Assembly: GCA_963846505.1 (NCBI GenBank)
Contig: CAWJWD010000007.1
Location: 310,001-374,000 of the forward strand
Source of the DNA: JACVRW01 sp963846505
Lineage (GTDB): Bacteria; Actinomycetota; Thermoleophilia; Solirubrobacterales; Thermoleophilaceae
Reading direction: 5' to 3'
DNA: 64,000 nucleotides
The notes under the pieces were generated by a model. The model saw only the letters and a program-made list of their open reading frames with translations. It was not told where the DNA came from and did not search any database. A program made the translations under genes and the position numbers. Of this stretch, positions 44,213 through 53,160 are shown piece after piece (the stretch's first letter is position 1; the number at the start of each line of letters is the position of its first letter).

Positions 44213-45496
44213 ATGAACAGGACGCTCCAGAGCCCACACGAAGCCGCGCCACGCTCTCGACCTTCTTCGCTGCCGTGCTCGGCGGGCTGGTCGTGTTGGT
44301 GGCTGGCGCGGCGCTGATCGCGACCGACGTGATCGACACCGGGCAGGACAAGACGGTGGTCGCAACGCTCGGTCACCCAGCCCGCCGTCGACTCCTCGGC
44401 CGAGGCCGACGGGCACGGTCGCACCGTCCAGGACATCTACAAGCAGGAGGGCGAGGGCGTCGTCTTCATCCAGGCGGACGGCGTCAGCGAGGGCAGCGAA
44501 CCTGTTCGGCGAGCAGCAGCAGGGCACGCGCCACCGGCTCCGGGTTCCTGGTCGACGAGCGACGGCACGATCCTCACCAACGCGCACGTGGTCGAGGGCG
44601 CCGAGCAGCGTCTCGGTCAGGTTCGACGAGGACGGCGACTCGATCGACGGCCGAGGTCAAGGGCACCGACACCAGCACCGATCTCGCGGTGCTGAAGATC
44701 GATCCCGACAAGGCCAAGGGCGAGCCGCTGCCGCTGGGCAGAGTCCTCGAAGCGCACAGGTCGGCGACCCGGTGATCGCGATCGGCAACCCGTATCGGCT
44801 TCACGCGCACGGTCACGACCGGCATCGTCTCGGCGCTGGCGCGCCAGATCCAGGCGCCCAACGGCTTCACGATCGACGACGTGATCCAGACCGACGCCTC
44901 GATCAACCCGGGCAACTCGGGCGGCCCGCTGCTCGACTCGCTCGGTCGCGTGATCGGCATCAACTCGCAGATCGCGACCGGCGGCTCGGGCTCGGGCTCG
45001 GTCGGCATCGGCTTCGCGATCCCGATCGACACGGTCAAGAAGAAGCTGCCGCAGCTGAAGTCCAGCGGCAAGGTCGAGCACGCCTACCTGGGCGTCACGA
45101 TGGCCGACGTCGACGGCCAGCTCGCCCAGGACCTCAACCTCCCGGTCGACGAGGGCGCGCTGATCCAGGAGGCCAAGGAGGACGGCCCGGCGGCCGAGGC
45201 GGGCCTGCGCGGCGGACGCACGCAGACCGCGGACGGCCTGTTCATCGGCGGCGACCTGATCGTCTCCGTGGACGGCAAGCCGACCAAGGACTCGCAGGCG
45301 GTCTCGAACGCCGTGGCCGCCAAGAAGCCCGGTGACACGGTCGAGATCGAGTACTACCGCGGCGACGACAAGCGCAGCGTCGAGGTGAAGCTCGGCGAGC
45401 GGCCGTCGAGTCTCGAGGGTTCGAGCTCGTCGCAGGGCGGCGGATCGGAAGCAGTCGCCCGAGGACCAGGGCGACGCGCCGTTCCCGCTGCCCTAG
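44213..45496 (+). CDS. HtrA/DegP-type membrane-anchored serine protease with PDZ
   Basis: This is a ~420-residue protein. A short cytoplasmic start leads to one TM helix (FFAAVLGGLVVLVAGAALIA). The trypsin-like domain has the triad His in LTNAHVVEG, Asp in STDLAVLKI and Ser in NPGNSGGPLL. A PDZ domain follows (AYLGVTMADVDGQLAQDLN to GGDLIVSVDGKP). It degrades or refolds damaged envelope proteins. Frame changes near 44250, 44372, 44500, 44530, 44562, 44609, 44650, 44742, 44800 and 45452 crowd the first half; the protease Ser region and PDZ are clean. Confidence 0.88.
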
Positions 45497-45508
45497 CGAC
45501 GTGCGACC

Positions 45509-46174
45509 ATGGGTCGCGTGACCAAGGTCAAGATCTGCGGCATCACCGACCCGGCGGACGCGCGCCGGGCCGTCGAGCAGGGCGCCTGGGCGCTGGGGAT
45601 GGTCTTCTGGCCCCAGAGCCCACGCGCCTGCGCGCTCGACGTGGCCGAGGCAGATCGGCGCCGAGCAGCGCCGCCGCGCCGAGCTGGTCGGCGTGTTCGT
45701 CAACGCCACGCTCGACGAGGTCGCGCAGACGGCGGATCGGGTCGGGCTCTCGATCCTGCAGCTGCACGGCGACGAGGGCCCCTCGTACTGCCAGCGAAGC
45801 CGCGCGCCGCACCGGCTGCCGCGTGATGAAGGCCGCGCGCGTGCACAGCGCCGCGCAGGTACGCGCGCTGCAGCCCTTCCACACCGACCTCCACCTGCTC
45901 GACGCCTACTCGCCGCGCACGCCTGGCGGCACCGGGGAGAGCTTCGACTGGACACTCGCGCAGCTGCATCCCCGCAAGCCGCCGATAGTGCTCTCCGGCG
46001 GGCTGACGCCGGACAACGTCGGCACGGCGATCGCCGCCGCACGGCCGTTCGCGGTCGACACCGCGAGCGGGACCGAGGTCGGCGCCCGGCGTCAAGGATC
46101 CCGCCAAGCTGACCGCCTTCTTCGGTGCCGTGGCCGCCGCCGACGAGCTCGCAGCGCACTCGACCGCCGCATGA
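45509..46174 (+). CDS. trpF: Phosphoribosylanthranilate isomerase
   Basis: This is a ~218-residue TIM barrel: VKICGITDPADAR start, ELVGVFVNATLDEV, LSILQLHGDEGP, LLDAYSPRTPGGTGE and VLSGGLTPDNVG. It isomerises PRA in tryptophan synthesis. The start ATG 45509 lies in the loop of a 6-bp hairpin (GCGACC-ATG-GGTCGC); GTG 45518 is an alternative. Frame changes near 45650, 45795 and 46090. Ends with an ATGA overlap into trpB. Confidence 0.88.
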
Positions 46175-47349
46175 GCTCGCCACCGCTCGAGCGCCGCTTC
46201 GGCCCCTACGGCGGCCGCTACGTCCCCGAGACGCTGATCCCCGCGCTCGACGAGCTCGAGGCGGCCTGGCTCGAAGCGCGCGACGATCCCGCTTTCACCG
46301 CCGAGCTCGACGGTCTGCTGCGCGACTACGTCGGCCGCCCGACGCCGCTCTACCGCGCTCGTCGCCTGTCGGAGGTCGCCGGCAGCGAGATCTGGCTCAA
46401 GCGCGAGGACCTCACCCACACCGGCTCGCACAAGATCAACAACGCGCTCGGTCAGGCGCTGCTGGCCAAGCGGATGGGCAAGCCGCGCGTGATCGCGGAG
46501 ACGGGCGCCGGCCAGCACGGGGTCGCCTCGGCGACCGCCTGCGCGCTGCTGGGACTCGAGTGCATCGTCTACATGGGCACCGAGGACATGCGCCGCCAGC
46601 GGCCGAACGTGCAGCGCATGGAGCTGCTCGGCGCGCGCGTGGCGGGCGTGGACGCGGGCGCGCGCACGCTCAAGGAGGCGGTCTCGGCTGCGATCCGCGA
46701 CTGGGTCGCGAACGTCGCGGACACCCACTACATCATCGGCTCGGCGGTCGGTCCGGCGCCCTACCCGGCGCTCGTGCGCGACCTGCAGCGGCGCATCGGC
46801 GACGAGGCGCGCGCCCAGCTGCTCGAGGCCGCCGGGCGGCTGCCCGACCGCGTGATCGCCTGCGTCGGCGGCGGCTCGAACTCGATCGGCAGCTTCGTGC
46901 CGTTCGTCGGCGACGACGGCGTCGAGCTGATCGGCGTCGAGGCGGCGGGGGAGGGGCTCTCGACCCAGCGCCACTCGGCACCGCTGACGACCGGCGCGCG
47001 CGGCGTCCTGCACGGCGCGCTGTCGGCGGTGCTGCAGGACGAGGAGGGCCAGATCCTCGAGGCGCACTCGATCTCCGCCGGCCTCGACTATCCCGGCTCC
47101 GGGCCCGAGCACGCCTACCTGCGCGACACCGGTCGCGTGCGCTACGTCGCGGTCGAGGACGGCGCGGCGCTCGCCGCCTTCCGGCGCGTGGCGGAGCTCG
47201 AGGGGATCCTGCCGGCGCTGGAGCCCTCGCACGCGATCGCCTGGCTGCTCGCCAACCCGGCTGCGGGCGGCCTCGACCTGGTCACCCTCTCCGGCCGCGG
47301 CGACAAGGATCTCGCCGAGGTGCTCGGTCTGGCCGGAGAGTCGGCGTGA
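46171..47349 (+). CDS. trpB: Tryptophan synthase beta chain
   Basis: This is a 392-residue PLP enzyme: RFGPYGGRYVPETLIPAL start, PLP lysine in HTGSHKINNALGQ, ETGAGQHGVASA, and GGGSNSIGSF for the phosphate site. It condenses indole with serine. The frame is fully intact, unlike neighbouring trpF and trpD. Coupled to trpF by ATGA and to trpA by GTGA. Confidence 0.95.
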   Translation: MSSPPLERRFGPYGGRYVPETLIPALDELEAAWLEARDDPAFTAELDGLLRDYVGRPTPLYRARRLSEVAGSEIWLKREDLTHTGSHKINNALGQALLAKRMGKPRVIAETGAGQHGVASATACALLGLECIVYMGTEDMRRQRPNVQRMELLGARVAGVDAGARTLKEAVSAAIRDWVANVADTHYIIGSAVGPAPYPALVRDLQRRIGDEARAQLLEAAGRLPDRVIACVGGGSNSIGSFVPFVGDDGVELIGVEAAGEGLSTQRHSAPLTTGARGVLHGALSAVLQDEEGQILEAHSISAGLDYPGSGPEHAYLRDTGRVRYVAVEDGAALAAFRRVAELEGILPALEPSHAIAWLLANPAAGGLDLVTLSGRGDKDLAEVLGLAGESA

Positions 47350-48134
47350 CCGTCACGGCGACCGGCAGCGAGCGGATCGCGAACGCGTTCGCCTCGCACG
47401 GCAAGCGCGCTGCGCTGATGCCGTACCTGATGGGCGGCTACCCGTCGCTGGAGGTGTCGACCGAGGCCGGCCTGGCGGCCGTCGACGCGGGCGCGGACCT
47501 GATCGAGCTCGGCGTGCCGTTCTCCGATCCGCTCGCCGACGGGCCGGTGATCCATGCCGCGGCGGTCGAGGCGCTGCGAGCCGGCGTCACGCCGCACGGG
47601 GTGCTGCGCGTCTGCGAGCGCCTGTCGGCGCGCGTGCCGGTGGTGCTGATGGTGTACGCCAACACCGTGCTGGCGGCCGGGCCGGAGGCCTTCGCGCTGC
47701 GTGCGGCAGCGGCCGGCGCAGCGGGGCTGATCGTGCCCGACCTGCCCTACGACGAGGCCGACGAGCTGCGCGCCGCCTGCGACCAGGAGGGCCTGGCGCT
47801 GGTGCCGCTGGTGGCGCCGACCACGCTTGACGATCGCATCGCCGCGATCGGCGCCGACGCACGCGGCTTCGTCTACACGGTCTCGTTGACCGGCACGACC
47901 GGCGAGCGCAGCGCGCTGCCGGCAGGGCTGGAGCAGACCGTGGCGCGCGTGCGCGCGTCGACGAGCGTTCCGGTCGCCGTCGGCTTCGGCATCTCGACGC
48001 CCGAGCAGGCCGGCGCGGTGGGGGAGCTGGCCGACGGCGTGATCGTCGGCAGCCGCATCGTGCGAGCCGCGGGCGACGAGGGCGCGGCCGGGGTCGGTCG
48101 CGTCGTCGCGGCACTTGCCGACGGCCTGCGCTGA
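47346..48134 (+). CDS. trpA: Tryptophan synthase alpha chain
   Basis: This is a 262-residue TIM barrel: MPYLMGGYPSLE, the catalytic-Glu region LIELGVPFSDPLADGPVI, VPDLPYDEADEL, and GFGISTPEQAG. It splits indole-glycerol phosphate and channels indole to TrpB. GTG start within the trpB stop. The frame is intact. It ends the trp series. Confidence 0.95.
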   Translation: MTVTATGSERIANAFASHGKRAALMPYLMGGYPSLEVSTEAGLAAVDAGADLIELGVPFSDPLADGPVIHAAAVEALRAGVTPHGVLRVCERLSARVPVVLMVYANTVLAAGPEAFALRAAAAGAAGLIVPDLPYDEADELRAACDQEGLALVPLVAPTTLDDRIAAIGADARGFVYTVSLTGTTGERSALPAGLEQTVARVRASTSVPVAVGFGISTPEQAGAVGELADGVIVGSRIVRAAGDEGAAGVGRVVAALADGLR

Positions 48135-48185
48135 GCACCGATCCCTGCGCCTCGCCGCCCCGAGGCCCTTGCGTATTCGAATAAT

Positions 48186-48202
48186 TGTGGAACAATTCCA
48201 CA
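48186..48202. promoter_or_regulatory. Operator-like palindrome before the EamA gene
   Basis: TGTGGAA-CAA-TTCCACA is a perfect 7-bp inverted repeat ending one base before the GTG at 48204. It overlaps a second repeat, ATTGT-GGA-ACAAT (48184-48196), and follows a 10-bp palindrome TATTCGAATA (48174-48183). The AT-rich patch stands out from its GC-rich surroundings. It is a good candidate site for the GntR-type regulator encoded by the next gene but one. Confidence 0.6.
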
Positions 48203-48203
48203 C

Positions 48204-49109
48204 GTGTCTCGACTGCAGGTCATCCTCGCGGCCGTCTGCTTCGGCACCACCGGCACCGCCCAGGCGCTGGGCCCGGCGATCGAGCCGGCCGTGGTCGGCT
48301 CGGCGCGCATCGTCGTCGGCGCCGTCCTGCTCGCGGCGGTCGCCCTTGCCATGCGCAGCAGCTTCGCCGGCCTCGTGGCTCGCGGACGCGGCCCGCTGCT
48401 GCTGGGCGGCAGCTGCGTCGCGGCCTACCAGCTGACCTTCTTCGCCGCGGTCGCCGAGACCGGCGTCGCCGTCGGCACGGTCGTCGCGATCGGCTCGGCG
48501 CCCGCGTTCACCGGCCTCTTCGACCGTCTCAGCGGCGGTGATCGCCTCGGCGGCCGCTGGGCGGCGGCGACGGCGCTCGCCTGCGCCGGCGTCGCGCTGC
48601 TGATGCTCGGCGGCGGCGCGGGAGCCGAGATCGCACCCGGCGGGGTGGCGCTGGCCGCGCTCGCGGGCGCCGGCTACGCCGCCTACGCGGTGGCCAGCAA
48701 GCGCCTGCTCGACGCCGGCCACGCGCCCGAGTCGGCGATGGCCGGCGTCTTCGGCATCGGCGCCCTGCTGGTCGCGCCGCTGCTGCTGGTCATGCCGACG
48801 GGCGAGCTGCCGAGCTGGGGCGGCGTGGCGCTCGCGCTCTACCTCGGCCTGGTGCCGACCGCGCTCGCCTACGTGCTCTTCGCCCGCGGTCTGCGCCACA
48901 TCCCCGCGGGTGAGACCGCGACGCTGACCTTGGCCGAACCGCTCACCGCCGCGCTGCTCGGCGTGGTCGCGCTCGGCGAACGTCCGGGTCCGCTGGCGCT
49001 GCTCGGCGCCGCGCTGGTGCTCTCGGGCCTGTTGCTGGTCGCGCTGCGCCCGGCGCCGGCCCGGGCGGCGGCGGCACGCCTGGAGCCGATCGGGGCGGGG
49101 GCGCGGTGA
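48204..49109 (+). CDS. EamA-family drug/metabolite exporter
   Basis: This 301-residue DMT transporter has ten helices in two EamA repeats (first half starts LQVILAAVCFGTTGTAQALG; second starts APGGVALAALAGAGYAAYAV; LTLAEPLTAALLGVVALGE is the typical end motif). Substrate is unknown; relatives export amino acids or metabolites. The start codon abuts a palindromic operator, and a GntR/FCD regulator follows on the same strand, suggesting induction by the transported compound. Confidence 0.85.
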   Translation: MSRLQVILAAVCFGTTGTAQALGPAIEPAVVGSARIVVGAVLLAAVALAMRSSFAGLVARGRGPLLLGGSCVAAYQLTFFAAVAETGVAVGTVVAIGSAPAFTGLFDRLSGGDRLGGRWAAATALACAGVALLMLGGGAGAEIAPGGVALAALAGAGYAAYAVASKRLLDAGHAPESAMAGVFGIGALLVAPLLLVMPTGELPSWGGVALALYLGLVPTALAYVLFARGLRHIPAGETATLTLAEPLTAALLGVVALGERPGPLALLGAALVLSGLLLVALRPAPARAAAARLEPIGAGAR

Positions 49110-49145
49110 ACGCCGGCCGCTGGCGCGCGCCCGTCCCGCGACCGA

Positions 49146-49151
49146 TACTTC
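49146..49151 (+). promoter_or_regulatory. Leaderless -10 element of the GntR gene
   Basis: TACTTC is followed after 7 nt by the ATG at 49159. Confidence 0.35.
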
Positions 49152-49158
49152 CCCCCGC

Positions 49159-49812
49159 ATGACCGCCTCCCGGATCGAGCTCGGTCGCGTCTCGACCGTC
49201 GACGCACTCGTCGGCGCGCTGCGCGCGCGCATCCTCGAGGGCGACCTGGAGCCCGGCGAACGCCTGCGCGAGCGCGAGCTCACCGAGGCCTACGGCGTCG
49301 CCCGCCACTCGGTGCGCGCGGCGCTGCGCTCGCTCGCGGCCGACGGGCTCGTGCGCATCGAGCCCAACCGTGGCGCGAGCGTCGCGCTGCTCGACGACGC
49401 CGAGACGCTCGGCCTCTACGAGCTGCGCGCCGCGCTCGAGCTGGAGGCGGCGCGGCTGGCGCTCGAGCGCCACGACGGTCGGCTGCCCGACGAGCTGCGC
49501 GAGGCGGCCGCAGAGCTGCGCGACGTCTGCGAGCGGCCGCGGCCAGCCTGGGGCGACGTCGCCGTCGCGCACAACGAGGTCCACCTCGCGCTCGTGCGCG
49601 CGGCGCGCAGCGAGCGGATCGAGCGCGCCTACGCCGCGCTCTCCGGCGAGCTGCTGCTGCTCCTGCGCCAGCTCAGGCCGCACTGGACGCTCGCGCGCAT
49701 GGCCGACGACCACGAACGCCTGGTCGAGGAGCTCGAGCGTCGCGGCCCGGACGCCCTGCGCGAGCATCTGCGCGACTCGACGCGGGCGGTCACGGGCATC
49801 GATCCAGACTGA
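49159..49812 (+). CDS. GntR-family regulator, FadR/FCD type
   Basis: This is a 217-residue protein. The winged helix (residues ~10-75: ILEGDLEPGERLRERELTEAYGVARHSVRAAL) is classic GntR. The FCD ligand domain (~85-215) keeps putative metal-binding residues in AHNEVHLALVRAA and ADDHERLVEEL, followed by REHLRDS. Such regulators sense carboxylic acids. It probably controls the EamA gene upstream. Confidence 0.87.
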   Translation: MTASRIELGRVSTVDALVGALRARILEGDLEPGERLRERELTEAYGVARHSVRAALRSLAADGLVRIEPNRGASVALLDDAETLGLYELRAALELEAARLALERHDGRLPDELREAAAELRDVCERPRPAWGDVAVAHNEVHLALVRAARSERIERAYAALSGELLLLLRQLRPHWTLARMADDHERLVEELERRGPDALREHLRDSTRAVTGIDPD

Positions 49813-49842
49813 TGCCCGCGGCGGTTGCACCCCTCCCATTGG

Positions 49843-49848
49843 TAGGCT
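49843..49848 (+). promoter_or_regulatory. Leaderless -10 element of the SnoaL-like gene
   Basis: TAGGCT is followed after 8 nt by the GTG at 49857. Confidence 0.45.
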
Positions 49849-49856
49849 GACCGCCC

Positions 49857-50396
49857 GTGACAGAGGCGGTCGACACCCACGCGGAACCTGCCGCGCCGGC
49901 GAGCGCAGAGCAGGTCGTGCGCTCGGTCTTCGAGAATCTCGACCGCCACGACGTCGACGCGATGGTCGCGCTCTACGCCACCGACGTGCTCGAGGACATC
50001 GTCGCCCACGGCGTCCTGCGCGGTCGCGAGGAGGTGCGGGCGTTCTTCGCCAAGCTGGTCGCGGCCGTCCCGGACCTGCACGCCTCGGCCACGCGGATCG
50101 TCACGGCCGGTGGCCGCGAGGTGGTCGCCGAGTGGCGCATGGGCGGCACCTTCGGCGGCGGCTCGTTCGACGGCATCGACGCGACCGGCAAGCAGGTCGA
50201 CATGCGCGGCCTCGACCTGTTCGAGGTCGAGGACGGGCAGATCGTCGCCAACACCGCCTACTACGACGGGCTCGAGTTCGCCCGCCAGATCGGCATGATG
50301 CCCGGGCGCGCCTCGAGCGCGGAGCGGGCGATGAAGAGCGCCTTCAACGGCACCACCAAGGTGCGCCGCATGATCGACGAAAGGATGGGTTCCTAG
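49857..50396 (+). CDS. SnoaL/NTF2-like domain protein
   Basis: This is a 179-residue protein with one SnoaL-like NTF2 fold (VRSVFENLDRHDVDAMVALYATDVLED; GREEVRAFFAKLVAAVPDLH; FDGIDATGKQVDMRGLDLFEVEDGQIV; NTAYYDGLEFARQIG). These domains serve as small cyclases, isomerases or binding proteins. The C-terminal 40 residues are outside the fold. Precise function unknown. Confidence 0.78.
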   Translation: MTEAVDTHAEPAAPASAEQVVRSVFENLDRHDVDAMVALYATDVLEDIVAHGVLRGREEVRAFFAKLVAAVPDLHASATRIVTAGGREVVAEWRMGGTFGGGSFDGIDATGKQVDMRGLDLFEVEDGQIVANTAYYDGLEFARQIGMMPGRASSAERAMKSAFNGTTKVRRMIDERMGS

Positions 50397-50398
50397 CG

Positions 50399-50596
50399 AT
50401 GGCAGTCTTCGTCGCCTTCACCGTCGGCTGCGTGTTCTGGATCGTGGCCTGGTCGTTCGGGATCAAGTCCTTCGACGCCTTCCTCGTCACGATCGCGATC
50501 ACGCTGGCCGCCGCCTCGGTGCGGCTCTACAAGCCGCTGCTCGACAAGGCGCTGGGCCGCGAGCCCGAGCCGAGCCCCGAGCCGCCCGCCTTCTAG
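50399..50596 (+). CDS. Small two-helix membrane protein
   Basis: This is a 65-residue protein with helices at about residues 3-20 and 27-45, then a charged tail ending in Glu/Pro repeats. It starts two bases after the SnoaL-like stop and is co-transcribed. I do not recognise the family. A weak CCCGAG/CTCGGG hairpin lies in the 51-bp gap to the convergent pfkA. Confidence 0.65.
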   Translation: MAVFVAFTVGCVFWIVAWSFGIKSFDAFLVTIAITLAAASVRLYKPLLDKALGREPEPSPEPPAF

Positions 50597-50647
50597 GCCC
50601 GAGCTGTCGGCCCGCTGGGTCCGGCTGCCTGCCCTCGGGTCGCGCTG

Positions 50648-51682
50648 CTAGCCGAAGAACGGCTCGGCCGCGTCGTACTCCTCCGGCGGCACCGTGCGCA
50701 GGCTGGCGACCGCCTCGGCGAGCGGCACCAGCTCGATCTTCGTGCCGCGCAGCGCCGGCATCGTGCCCCAGTTGCCGTCGTTGGCGGCGTCGATCGCAGC
50801 CAACCCGAGCCGCGTGGCGAGCACGCGGTCGAAGGCGGTCGGCGTGCCGCCGCGCTGGACGTGGCCGAGCACGGTCGCGCGCGTCTCGTAGCCGGTGCGG
50901 GCCTCGATCTCGCGTTCGAGCGCCTGGCCGATGCCCCCGAGCCGCTCGTGGCCGAACTCGTCGGCGGCGCCGTCGCCGATCGTCTCCATCGTGCCCTCCT
51001 TCGGCAGCGCGCCCTCGGCCACGACGACGATCGAGAAGTAGCGTCCGCGCGCGTGCCGGCGCTGGATCAGCTTGCAGACCTCGTCGATGTCGAACGGCCG
51101 CTCGGGGATCAGGATCACGTCGGCGCCGCCGGCCAGGCCGGAGTGCAGCGCGATCCAGCCCGCGTGGCGGCCCATCACCTCGACCACCATCACGCGGTTG
51201 TGGCTCTCGGCGGTCGTGTGCAGGCGGTCGATCGCCTCGGTCGCGACGTGGACGGCGGTGTCGAAGCCGAAGGTCATGTCGGTGCCGCCGAGGTCGTTGT
51301 CGATCGTCTTCGGCACGCCGAGCACCGGCAGCCCGTGCTCGTCGTGCAGCTTGGCGGCGGCGCCGAGCGTGTCCTCGCCGCCGATCGCGATCAGCCCGTT
51401 GAGGTGCAGGCCGCGCATCGTCTCGGCGATCGTGCCCGGTCCGTCCTCGCGCTTGAAGGGGTTGGTGCGCGAGCTGGCGAGGATCGTGCCGCCGCGCGGC
51501 AGGATGCCGCGCGTGCTCTCGACGGTCAGCTCCTCGAAATGGTTCTCGAGCGGCCCGCGCCAGCCGTCGCGAAAGCCGACGATCGCGTGACCGTGGATGT
51601 CGATGCCCTTGCGGACGATGGCGCGGATGACCGCGTTGAGGCCCGGGCAATCGCCTCCGCCGGTGAGAACGCCGATGCGCAC
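50648..51682 (-). CDS. pfkA: 6-phosphofructokinase, pyrophosphate-dependent type
   Basis: This is a 344-residue PFK: start RIGVLTGGGDCPGLNAVIRA, IAIGGEDTLGAA, PKTIDNDLGGTD, VEVMGRHAGW, LGHVQRGGTPTAFDR. In ATP-dependent enzymes the second and third motifs read GGDG and PGTIDND. GGED and PKTIDND are residues associated with pyrophosphate-dependent actinobacterial PFKs, so PPi is the likely phosphate donor. GTG 51682 is chosen because TATCGT lies 7 nt upstream on the same strand; longer in-frame extensions have no conserved sequence. Confidence 0.88.
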   Translation of the reverse strand: MRIGVLTGGGDCPGLNAVIRAIVRKGIDIHGHAIVGFRDGWRGPLENHFEELTVESTRGILPRGGTILASSRTNPFKREDGPGTIAETMRGLHLNGLIAIGGEDTLGAAAKLHDEHGLPVLGVPKTIDNDLGGTDMTFGFDTAVHVATEAIDRLHTTAESHNRVMVVEVMGRHAGWIALHSGLAGGADVILIPERPFDIDEVCKLIQRRHARGRYFSIVVVAEGALPKEGTMETIGDGAADEFGHERLGGIGQALEREIEARTGYETRATVLGHVQRGGTPTAFDRVLATRLGLAAIDAANDGNWGTMPALRGTKIELVPLAEAVASLRTVPPEEYDAAEPFFG

Positions 51683-51689
51683 CGCGGTG

Positions 51690-51695
51690 ACGATA
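51690..51695 (-). promoter_or_regulatory. Leaderless -10 element of pfkA
   Basis: On the minus strand TATCGT is followed after 7 nt by the GTG at 51682. The divergent binding-protein gene starts only 38 bp away. Confidence 0.5.
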
Positions 51696-51720
51696 CCGGC
51701 GTCGTCAGAATGGCTCGCTC

Positions 51721-52935
51721 GTGATCGGTGGCAGGACAACCGCGCTGCTCGCGCTCGGCGCGATCGTGCTCGGCGGCTGCGTCGGCGACGGCGAGCCGGA
51801 GTCGAGCCGCGTCAGCGGCTCGACGGCGACCGTCTACTCGAGCCTGCCGCGCCACGGCGTCTCCGCGCCGGCAGCGGCCGCGGTCGCCGCCGGCGAGCGG
51901 CTGGCGCTCGACCAGGCCGGCGGGCGCATGGCCGGCAAGCGGGTGCGCCTCGTGCAGCTCGACGCGACCGAGCCCGACGACCTGATCTGGGACCCGGCGC
52001 TCGTCAGCGCCAACGCCGACCGGGCCGCGGACGATCCCACCACGATCGCCTACATCGGCGAGCTCGACTACGGCGGCAGCGCCGTCTCGGTGCCGATCAC
52101 CAACGACGCGGGCATCCTGCAGGTCTCGCCGGGGGACGGCCTCACGAGCCTCACGCGCACGCCCCCCGGCCGGCCGCGCGCCGGACCGGAGCGCTACTAC
52201 CCGAGCGACGAGCGCAGCTTCGTGCGCCTGCTGCCGACCGACCTGCTGCAGGCCGAGACGCTGCTGGCACGTCTGCGCGCCGCGGGCAGCCGGCGCCTGG
52301 CCGTGCTCTGGGATCCCGACATCTACGGTCGCGAGCTGGGCGCCGAGCTGGCGGCGCGGGCGCGTCGCGACGGGCCGACGCTGGTCGCCACCGAGGAGTA
52401 CGACGGCGAGGTCGAGGACATCCCCGACCTCGTGCGCTCGGTCGTCGAGGCCAAGCCGGACGCGATCGCCTACGCCGGCATCGCCGGTCCCGGCACCGGC
52501 CGGCTGCTGGCGGCGATCGACCGCGGATTGCCGGGCGTGTCGGTCTACGCGACGGCCGGCATCCTGGCCCGCGACCCCGCCTTCCCGTTCCCGGTGGCGC
52601 CCGAGCGGGTCGAGGCCCTCGGCGCCGTGGCGCCGGCCTCGCGCATGCCGCGTGACGGACGCCGGGTGCTGCGCACGATCGTCCGCCGCGAGGGTCCCGC
52701 GCTCGCTCGCCCCGAGGCCCTCTACGGCTACGAGGCGATGCAGCTGGTGCTCGACGCGCTGCGGGACGCCGGCGCCGACCGACGCGCCGTGAGGCGTGCG
52801 GGGCTGAAGGTGCGCACGCGGGACTCGGTCATCGGCAGCTACGAGGTCCGGGGGACGGGGGACGTCAGCTCGGACTCGTTCGCCGTCCATGCGTTGCGTG
52901 GAGGGCGCTTCGCCTTCGAGGGCATGGTCCGATGA
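51721..52935 (+). CDS. Orphan amino-acid-type ABC substrate-binding lipoprotein
   Basis: This is a 404-residue type I periplasmic-binding-fold protein with a lipoprotein signal (ALLALGAIVLGGC). The fold begins with VYSSLPRHGVSAP, closely like the livK gene 1.4 kb downstream (VYSSLPLQGASRP). Both share AYIGELDYGGSAVSVPI versus AYIGEFNSGASAISIPI, and a YGYEAMQLVLD end motif. It may have arisen by duplication and could serve the same livHMGF permease with another ligand. It has its own start close to divergent pfkA. Confidence 0.83.
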   Translation: MIGGRTTALLALGAIVLGGCVGDGEPESSRVSGSTATVYSSLPRHGVSAPAAAAVAAGERLALDQAGGRMAGKRVRLVQLDATEPDDLIWDPALVSANADRAADDPTTIAYIGELDYGGSAVSVPITNDAGILQVSPGDGLTSLTRTPPGRPRAGPERYYPSDERSFVRLLPTDLLQAETLLARLRAAGSRRLAVLWDPDIYGRELGAELAARARRDGPTLVATEEYDGEVEDIPDLVRSVVEAKPDAIAYAGIAGPGTGRLLAAIDRGLPGVSVYATAGILARDPAFPFPVAPERVEALGAVAPASRMPRDGRRVLRTIVRREGPALARPEALYGYEAMQLVLDALRDAGADRRAVRRAGLKVRTRDSVIGSYEVRGTGDVSSDSFAVHALRGGRFAFEGMVR

Positions 52936-53034
52936 GCGAGCGCCACCGGCGCTGACGATCGTCCAAATAGCAGGAGGAATGGCGGTTTTCGACGGCTGTG
53001 GCCTGGGTACGGTCGCAGGCGCCGGATCACGAGG

Positions 53035-53048
53035 CGGAGCTTGCTCCG
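53035..53048 (+). repeat. Small hairpin in the gap before livK
   Basis: CGGAGC-TT-GCTCCG is a perfect 6-bp stem, followed at 53071-53082 by a related AGAGCTTTGCTC stretch. It lies upstream of the livK promoter and may terminate the preceding gene. The rest of 52936-53088 shows nothing else I can name. Confidence 0.4.
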
Positions 53049-53088
53049 ACGGCCCGCGTTAAGCGGAGATAGAGCTTTGCTCCAGCCG

Positions 53089-53118
53089 TTGTCAGCAATC
53101 CGAAGTTGCGCCTAGGAT
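53089..53118 (+). promoter_or_regulatory. Sigma-70-type promoter of livK
   Basis: TTGTCA (53089-53094), an 18-bp spacer, then TAGGAT (53113-53118). A transcript would start near 53125 and have a leader of about 36 nt carrying AGGAGGG (53149-53155). It is the most complete -35/-10 promoter I can see in the window. Confidence 0.65.
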
Positions 53119-53160
53119 GCGCGCAAGGTTGGAGTTGGAGCCATTTCTAGGAGGGACATT

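Noticed and set aside
52936..53160. A riboswitch in the gap before livK
   Set aside because: Only small hairpins and a promoter can be seen. The transcript leader would be about 36 nt, too short for a known riboswitch.
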